The translations under genes were made by a program, and so were the position numbers. The notes under the pieces are model-generated. The model made no database searches, was not told the DNA's origin, and saw only the letters and a list, made by a program, of their open reading frames with translations. This document shows, piece after piece, positions 6,801 through 9,906 of a stretch of 9,906 bases of DNA. Where the stretch lies: the NCBI GenBank assembly GCA_035307785.1, contig DATGHS010000371.1, positions 1-9,906 on the forward strand, read 5' to 3'. Every line of letters begins with the position of its first letter. Positions within the stretch are counted from its first letter, which is position 1. This DNA is from DATGHS01 sp035307785. GTDB taxonomy: Bacteria > Planctomycetota > Planctomycetia > Gemmatales > Gemmataceae.

Positions 6801-8197
6801 AACAGAACACCGGCAACAAGACAACGCCGAATGGCATTACCACGGGCCAGGCGCCGCAAATGGGTTTGCCGGCCGGCTCGCCGGTTAGCCCGGGACTGCA
6901 AGGACTGAGCACACAACCGAGCACGCCTGGCGGCACGGCTGCAGCGAGCCCGACGGGCGCCTCCACGTACCAGACGCTGGCGAAGAACACGATGGAGGAC
7001 GTGCTGATGAAGCTCGTCACCAACACGGTTCAGCCGCAATCGTGGAACGACGTGGGCGGCCCCGGCACGATCGACTACTTCCCAATCGGCATGGCCCTGG
7101 TGATCAACCAGACGCCGGACGTGCAGGAACAAGTGCAGGAACTGCTGGAAGCCCTCCGGCGGCTCCAGGACTTGGAAGTGGCCGTGGAAGTTCGGATCAT
7201 CACCGTGGCCGAAACGTTCTTCGAACGCATCGGCATGGATTTCAATCTGAACATCCTGACCAAGAACAGCGCCGAGAACCAGGCGCAGTTGACCACCGGC
7301 CAGTTCCAGCCGCCGGGCAACGTCAACTCCTTCGAGCCAACGAAGTTCGTCTCCGGCCTGACGCCGGCGGGAACGTTCACGAATGACTTGAACATCCCGA
7401 TCAAGGCGACCAGCTTCAACATGGCCATCCCGCCGTTCGGCAACTACCCGAACTTGCCGGGCAGCAATGGTGGGCTCTCGCTGGGCCTCGCGTTCCTGAA
7501 CGAAATCCAGGTCTACATGTTCATGGAAGCCGCTCAGGGCGATACGCGCACGAATGTGATGCAGGCGCCGAAGTTGACGCTCTTCAACGGCCAGACTTCG
7601 ACGATCCAGGTACAGGACTTCCAGTTCTTCGTGACCGGTGTGACCGTGACGAGTGTCAACGGCCAGATTGTGTTCACGCCGAACAATACGCCGTTCCCGG
7701 TCGGTCAGGTCGCTCTGAACGGTTCGGGCGCCAACGGCGTGGGCATCAACATGGCTATCCAGGCGGTGATCACGGCCGACCGGCGCTATGTCCGGTTGAA
7801 CTTGTCGCCGACGCTGTCGAGCCTGGCCTCGGCCACGGTTCCGCTCTTCCCGGTGACGACCATCGTCACCCCGATTCTGGAAGGCGGCTTCGTGGGCCAA
7901 CCGGTGCCGTTCACGCAGTTCATTCAACAGCCGAGCTTCAGCTTCATCAACACGCAGACGACCGTGATGGTGCCGGATGGCGGCACCGTGTTGATGGGTG
8001 GGATTAAGTCGCTGTCGGAAGGCCGCACCGAATTCGGCCCGCCGATCCTGAGCAAGATCCCGTATATCAATCGGCTGGTGAAGAACACCGGTTACGGCCG
8101 CGAGGCGCAGAGCATGTTGATCATGGTGACACCGCGCATCATTATCAACTCGGAAGAAGCCGAACGCCAAACCGGCGAAAATACTTCGACGCCATGA
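3827..8197 (+). CDS. Giant secretin-family outer-membrane protein with helical repeats
   Basis: The C-terminus is a type II/III secretion or type IV pilus secretin, the family that forms a multimeric outer-membrane channel. The protein has 1456 residues, about twice the usual 600-750. A signal peptide (basic KRAWKRW, then a hydrophobic stretch, cleavage likely after ALHA near residue 31) shows export. Helical TPR-like repeats follow at about 51-105, 151-200, 207-258, 309-362 and 458-503, several ending in W-x-x-x-x-D-x-P-x-K-L. Ala/Pro-rich linkers separate them, and a charged coiled-coil/TPR segment spans about 644-810. An STN/N0-like domain is at about 870-955, a Gly/Pro/Thr-rich insert at about 997-1048, an N-domain at about 1053-1114 and the secretin core at about 1116-1435. 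The core includes VPDGGTVLMGGIKS and the conserved IPYINRLVKN region. No gsp or pil partner is adjacent, so what it exports is unknown. An intrinsic terminator follows, so it is probably monocistronic. Confidence 0.9.
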   Translation: MSHAAKRAWKRWLAGMFLLPALAESGVALHAQDTTGIQPALPAAVRPGDVKDIGKSLIKQGRIYLQQGNLVMAQQCALQARQMQVQWEITDDTPDKLIGDIVALSSRTAPGQQPGVLPATSTMPGQQTGVPGAADATKPATPAVNYPSDPRQMLRMGRDALKAGKLDLARDLGTRASAANTRWGLFEDTPAKLLNDVSKQRQEYDHKEAERMLVEGRKYFQIGDLEKARDLAYKSQRLHNGAWDVTDRPEKLLAEIEAARVRQPRAAQPTMARTDTAAPALPTANAQGRPTNLPAGVMSTAATGMSPAKQKAMTLMAEARLLAGGNRFVEARNKVLEAHALHAEFGPNEDEPARLMLELNAEAQKRIDAAVTQAMTAVQSDHSAPMVAQVHSTLNQAKQFAVAMNLSTIAIDEKINWLTQVSTSSHPMATPVASAPATAMPAGHPSAPPAVQSAQSGKQMLENAQIELSHGNLETARRLAEEVFAGPYNLRVEASGLLRSIEAAAYNQKVLAANQAYEAGMAEFSAGRYSQANGIFLQIDATLLTDSRRQIMKDKMLEAGNLMNRATVSMPKEMPNTTGTIQLAGTPPVVQVSPIPGAQNAPGSARISDQPMPPVPAASAPIHVPAPPAQATAPTAQGPASDNYADQVKALQEVEFQRLRVDGLKVQREAQARFSKGETDAAIQLLTDHLKKLRDAGLSPNHLAMLQRPIEYRLESFKVLKAQKDAELALEMRHGNQQNKIAKRAEEEDNRHKQVAELMKQFNALMDEGKFKEAEMLALKAHELEPEAEAPNYAINLAKMAGRHKLVDDDKANKEKYGFESLRGTDEMGPYVGDVNDPLKVDPDRLKINRQGDRTLGLKSKSEKEKEIERRLSTPVSIDFRGATLQQVINDLHVMTKLNIVPALEAIRDENPRALELPIQLKLDDVSLKSALNILLRQAHLTYVIQDDALQITTDRAARGKLVQKVYSVADLVIPIDNYAIPNSSQLMKVFEQNTGNKTTPNGITTGQAPQMGLPAGSPVSPGLQGLSTQPSTPGGTAAASPTGASTYQTLAKNTMEDVLMKLVTNTVQPQSWNDVGGPGTIDYFPIGMALVINQTPDVQEQVQELLEALRRLQDLEVAVEVRIITVAETFFERIGMDFNLNILTKNSAENQAQLTTGQFQPPGNVNSFEPTKFVSGLTPAGTFTNDLNIPIKATSFNMAIPPFGNYPNLPGSNGGLSLGLAFLNEIQVYMFMEAAQGDTRTNVMQAPKLTLFNGQTSTIQVQDFQFFVTGVTVTSVNGQIVFTPNNTPFPVGQVALNGSGANGVGINMAIQAVITADRRYVRLNLSPTLSSLASATVPLFPVTTIVTPILEGGFVGQPVPFTQFIQQPSFSFINTQTTVMVPDGGTVLMGGIKSLSEGRTEFGPPILSKIPYINRLVKNTGYGREAQSMLIMVTPRIIINSEEAERQTGENTSTP

Positions 8198-8219
8198 TGC
8201 GGTGATCGAAAACGATTTG

Positions 8220-8247
8220 GGCCCGGGAATCTCCCGGGCCTTTTTTT
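8220..8247 (+). terminator. Intrinsic terminator of the secretin gene
   Basis: GGCCCGGGA (8220-8228) and TCCCGGGCC (8232-8240) form a perfect 9-bp GC-rich stem with a three-base loop. Seven T residues (8241-8247) follow. It lies 22 bases after the secretin stop and is a textbook rho-independent terminator. Confidence 0.93.
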
Positions 8248-8248
8248 C

Positions 8249-8319
8249 GTGGTTAGCCGCGACGCGCAGCGGAGCGGGAGGCCGGTGCTCCCGCTCTGCT
8301 GCGCGTCGCGGCTAACCAC
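8249..8319. repeat. Near-perfect 32-bp inverted repeat (large hairpin)
   Basis: Arms 8249-8280 and 8288-8319 pair over 32 bp with a single G-T position (8271/8297) and a seven-base GCCGGTG loop. The outer arms read GTGGTTAGCC and GGCTAACCAC. It starts one base after the terminator T-run and ends 28 bases before the mutase start codon. It is non-coding: both strands read open in mirror fashion only because of the palindrome. It resembles the dispersed palindromic repeats of GC-rich planctomycete genomes, and shares TAGCCGCGA with the element after mqnE. Confidence 0.9.
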
Positions 8320-8335
8320 ACAAAGCGCGCGCCGC

Positions 8336-8341
8336 TACAAT
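8336..8341 (+). promoter_or_regulatory. -10 box candidate implying a leaderless mRNA
   Basis: TACAAT matches five of six positions of the -10 consensus and ends six bases before the ATG at 8348. If used, transcription would begin at or next to the start codon. The -35 region (about 8313-8318, TAACCA) would fall in the right arm of the hairpin and is a poor match. No Shine-Dalgarno sequence precedes the ATG, which fits a leaderless message. Confidence 0.35.
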
Positions 8342-8347
8342 TCCCGC

Positions 8348-9544
8348 ATGAAATACGCGATTGTTATCCCCGATGGCTGTGCCGATGAGCCGCAAGCGTC
8401 TCTGGGCAACAAAACACCTTTGCAGGCCGCTCGCCTTCCCAACATGGATCGCATAGCGCAAATCGGTGTTGTCGGTCGCTCGAACAATGTGCCGGCTTGC
8501 CTCACGCCGGCCAGTGACGTGGCGACGCTGAGTCTCTTCGGCTACGATCCGCTGCAAGTCTATACCGGGCGGGCGCCGCTCGAAACCGCCGCGATGGGAA
8601 TCCACCTTGGGCCCCGGGATTGGGCCATTCGTTGCAACCTCGTAAATGTCGAAGATGGACGGATGCGCGATTTCACGGCTGGGCACATCACCAGCGAGGA
8701 AGGCAGACCATTGATCGAGGCGCTGCACAAGGTCCTGGGCGGCGCCGTGGCGGGTGGCCGGCTCGAATTTCATCCCGGCGTGAGTTATCGCAACATTCTT
8801 GTCTTTCGTGGCGAGCCGGCCGCGCCGTTTAGCGCCGAGACCAAGACGCAACCGCCGCATGATGTTCCCGACCAGCCGATCGCCAAGCACCTTCCGAATG
8901 GCCCGGGCTCTGGATTGCTGATCGAACTTATGGAGCGAAGCCGCGAGGTGCTGCGCCAGCACCCCGTGAACCAAAAACGACAACGGCCCGCGACGCAGAT
9001 TTGGCTCTGGGGCCAAGGTAAAGCGCCGAGCGTGAAACCGTTCGCCGAAGTTTACGGCAAGCGCGGCGCCATCATCAGCGCCGTGGACCTGGTCCGCGGC
9101 GTGGGCGTGCTGCTCGGCTGGAAGCGGATCGATGTGCCCGGAGCCACTGGCTATCTCGATACCGACTACGCTGCCAAAGGCCGTTATGCCGTGGCCGCGC
9201 TGAAGGACCACGATTTAGTCTGCGTGCACGTGGAAGCGCCGGACGAAGCCTCGCACGAAGGGAAAGCCGACGAAAAGGTAAAGGCACTCGAGCGCATCGA
9301 TGAGCACATTGTTGGGCCGCTACTGCAAGCATTGCCGAAGCACGACGACTGGCGCATCCTGGTGGAACCCGACCACCGAACCACGCTGCAGACGCGCGCA
9401 CATGCTCACGGCGCGGTCCCCTTTACTGCAGCAGGCACTGGCATCCTGCCGCGCGGCCAGGCTGCCTATGACGAGTTCGTCGCGGCGGACAGCGCCGTGC
9501 ACTTCGACCCCGGCTGCGATTTGATGAAGTGGTTCTTGAAATAG
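8348..9544 (+). CDS. apgM: Cofactor-independent phosphoglycerate mutase / proposed homoserine kinase family
   Basis: This 398-residue cytoplasmic enzyme belongs to the alkaline-phosphatase-like ApgM family, which interconverts 3- and 2-phosphoglycerate using bound metal and a phosphoserine intermediate. The N-terminus MKYAIVIPDG carries metal ligand Asp9. TPASDVATLSLFGYDP contains the likely nucleophile Ser56 with Asp57. YTGRAPLETAAMGI and DFTAGHITSEEG follow. Toward the C-terminus EAPDEASHEG (Asp299, His303) and EPDHRTTLQTRAHAHGAVPF (Asp342, His343, His352) supply the other expected metal ligands. All key residues appear present. The blocks IWLWGQGKAPSVKPFAEVYG and GATGYLDTDY, together with PPHDVPDQPIA, resemble the bacterial branch called proposed homoserine kinase (TIGR02535), so a threonine-pathway role is a real alternative. 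No glycolytic or threonine gene adjoins to decide. The frame extends back to 8249, but that part is the translated hairpin. ATG 8348 gives the family N-terminus. Confidence 0.88.
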   Translation: MKYAIVIPDGCADEPQASLGNKTPLQAARLPNMDRIAQIGVVGRSNNVPACLTPASDVATLSLFGYDPLQVYTGRAPLETAAMGIHLGPRDWAIRCNLVNVEDGRMRDFTAGHITSEEGRPLIEALHKVLGGAVAGGRLEFHPGVSYRNILVFRGEPAAPFSAETKTQPPHDVPDQPIAKHLPNGPGSGLLIELMERSREVLRQHPVNQKRQRPATQIWLWGQGKAPSVKPFAEVYGKRGAIISAVDLVRGVGVLLGWKRIDVPGATGYLDTDYAAKGRYAVAALKDHDLVCVHVEAPDEASHEGKADEKVKALERIDEHIVGPLLQALPKHDDWRILVEPDHRTTLQTRAHAHGAVPFTAAGTGILPRGQAAYDEFVAADSAVHFDPGCDLMKWFLK

Positions 9545-9550
9545 AATGCG

Positions 9551-9577
9551 GCCCAGGGATTTCCGTCCCTGGGCTTT
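9551..9577. terminator. Terminator hairpin between convergent genes
   Basis: GCCCAGGGA (9551-9559) pairs perfectly with TCCCTGGGC (9566-9574) around a six-base loop, six bases after the mutase stop. Only three T residues follow (9575-9577), so it is a moderate rho-independent terminator. It lies just beyond the 3' end of the convergent PfpI gene and could serve both strands. Confidence 0.7.
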
Positions 9578-9580
9578 CCA

Positions 9581-9906
9581 TCATTTCAGCGCCGAAATAA
9601 TCGTCATCATGAACGCGGGTAAATCATCGGGCTTGCGGCTGGTGATGACATTGCCGTCGCGGACCACGACTTCGTCGACATAGTTGGCGCCGGCGTTGAT
9701 CACGTCGTCCTTGATTGCGAAAAAGCAGGTCGCTTTCTTGCCGCGCAACGCGTTCGTGGAGCATAGCACCCACGGGCCGTGGCAGATGGCCGCAAGCAGC
9801 TTGCCCTTGTTGGCCATGTCTTGCACGAACTGAATCATGGCCGGGACACGGCGAATGAAGTCCGGCGCGAAGCCGCCGGGAATGACCACGAGGTCGAAAT
9901 CATCGG
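9581..9906 (-). CDS. DJ-1/PfpI family protein (5' end outside window)
   Basis: The last 108 or so codons of a DJ-1/PfpI-superfamily gene run off the right edge of the window. The visible part begins DDFDLVVIPGGFAPDFIRR, has the nucleophile elbow LLAAICHGPWVL with the reactive cysteine codon at 9782-9784, and ends with DGNVITSRKPDDLPAFMMTI, the usual C-terminal block of PfpI proteases and YhbO/YajL-like proteins. Members are small cytosolic proteins of about 170-190 residues, linked to stress defence and reported as glyoxalase/deglycase-like or peptidase activities; which applies here cannot be told. About 70 N-terminal residues are missing, including the conserved acidic residue that pairs with the cysteine. 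The GTG at 9889 falls inside the conserved strand, so it is not the true start. The gene is convergent with the mutase gene. Confidence 0.9.
   Translation of the reverse strand, partial: DDFDLVVIPGGFAPDFIRRVPAMIQFVQDMANKGKLLAAICHGPWVLCSTNALRGKKATCFFAIKDDVINAGANYVDEVVVRDGNVITSRKPDDLPAFMMTIISALK

Noticed and set aside
6776..8170. A 464-codon open frame on the minus strand
   Set aside because: It lies wholly inside the secretin core, which has clear family motifs on the plus strand. The frame is Arg/His-rich with no recognisable motif, as expected for an antisense shadow of GC-rich coding DNA.
8249..8347. A GTG-initiated extension of the mutase gene, and the mirror frame on the minus strand
   Set aside because: Both read through the large hairpin. 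The family N-terminus MKYAIVIPDG begins at ATG 8348.

Overview
The window is GC-rich bacterial chromosomal DNA that looks planctomycete (Pirellulales/Gemmatales-like). I infer this from four things: 24-residue GLKEL-type leucine-rich repeats, a stand-alone RepA-like ATPase of a type I associate with planctomycetes, a futalosine-pathway menaquinone gene, and a very long secretin with an extended helical-repeat N-terminus. Palindromic intergenic repeats fit the same picture. No database search was possible, so the taxonomy is inference.

Layout, left to right. (1) A possible 3' end of an unrecognised gene (2-115) overlaps a small leucine-rich-repeat protein (79-606, +). (2) A convergent RepA-like AAA ATPase follows (732-1799, -). 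It shares a compact divergent promoter region (1869-1912) with mqnE, the radical-SAM aminofutalosine synthase (2033-3181, +). The two predicted promoters overlap, and a perfect 12-bp palindrome covers both -10 boxes. (3) The 645-bp gap 3182-3826 has no credible gene. Its left part (3220-3481) is a MITE-like element with imperfect inverted termini and several nested hairpins. Its right part is the leader of the next gene. (4) A 1456-residue secretin-family outer-membrane protein (3827-8197, +) has a signal peptide, at least five N-terminal helical repeats, Pro/Ala-rich linkers, an STN-like domain and a C-terminal secretin core. It ends at a strong intrinsic terminator. (5) A near-perfect 32-bp hairpin (8249-8319) sits between that terminator and a cofactor-independent phosphoglycerate mutase / proposed homoserine kinase family gene (8348-9544, +), which may be read from a leaderless message. 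(6) A terminator hairpin separates it from a convergent, 5'-truncated DJ-1/PfpI-family gene (9581-9906, -).

The genes do not form one pathway. They look like independent transcription units: menaquinone synthesis, envelope secretion or pilus export, central or amino-acid metabolism, stress/deglycase-like, and a DNA-related ATPase. The least ordinary content lies between genes: the divergent promoter with its palindrome, the inverted-repeat element after mqnE, and the large hairpin before the mutase gene. I see no convincing new multi-gene system, no CRISPR array, and no rRNA or tRNA gene.
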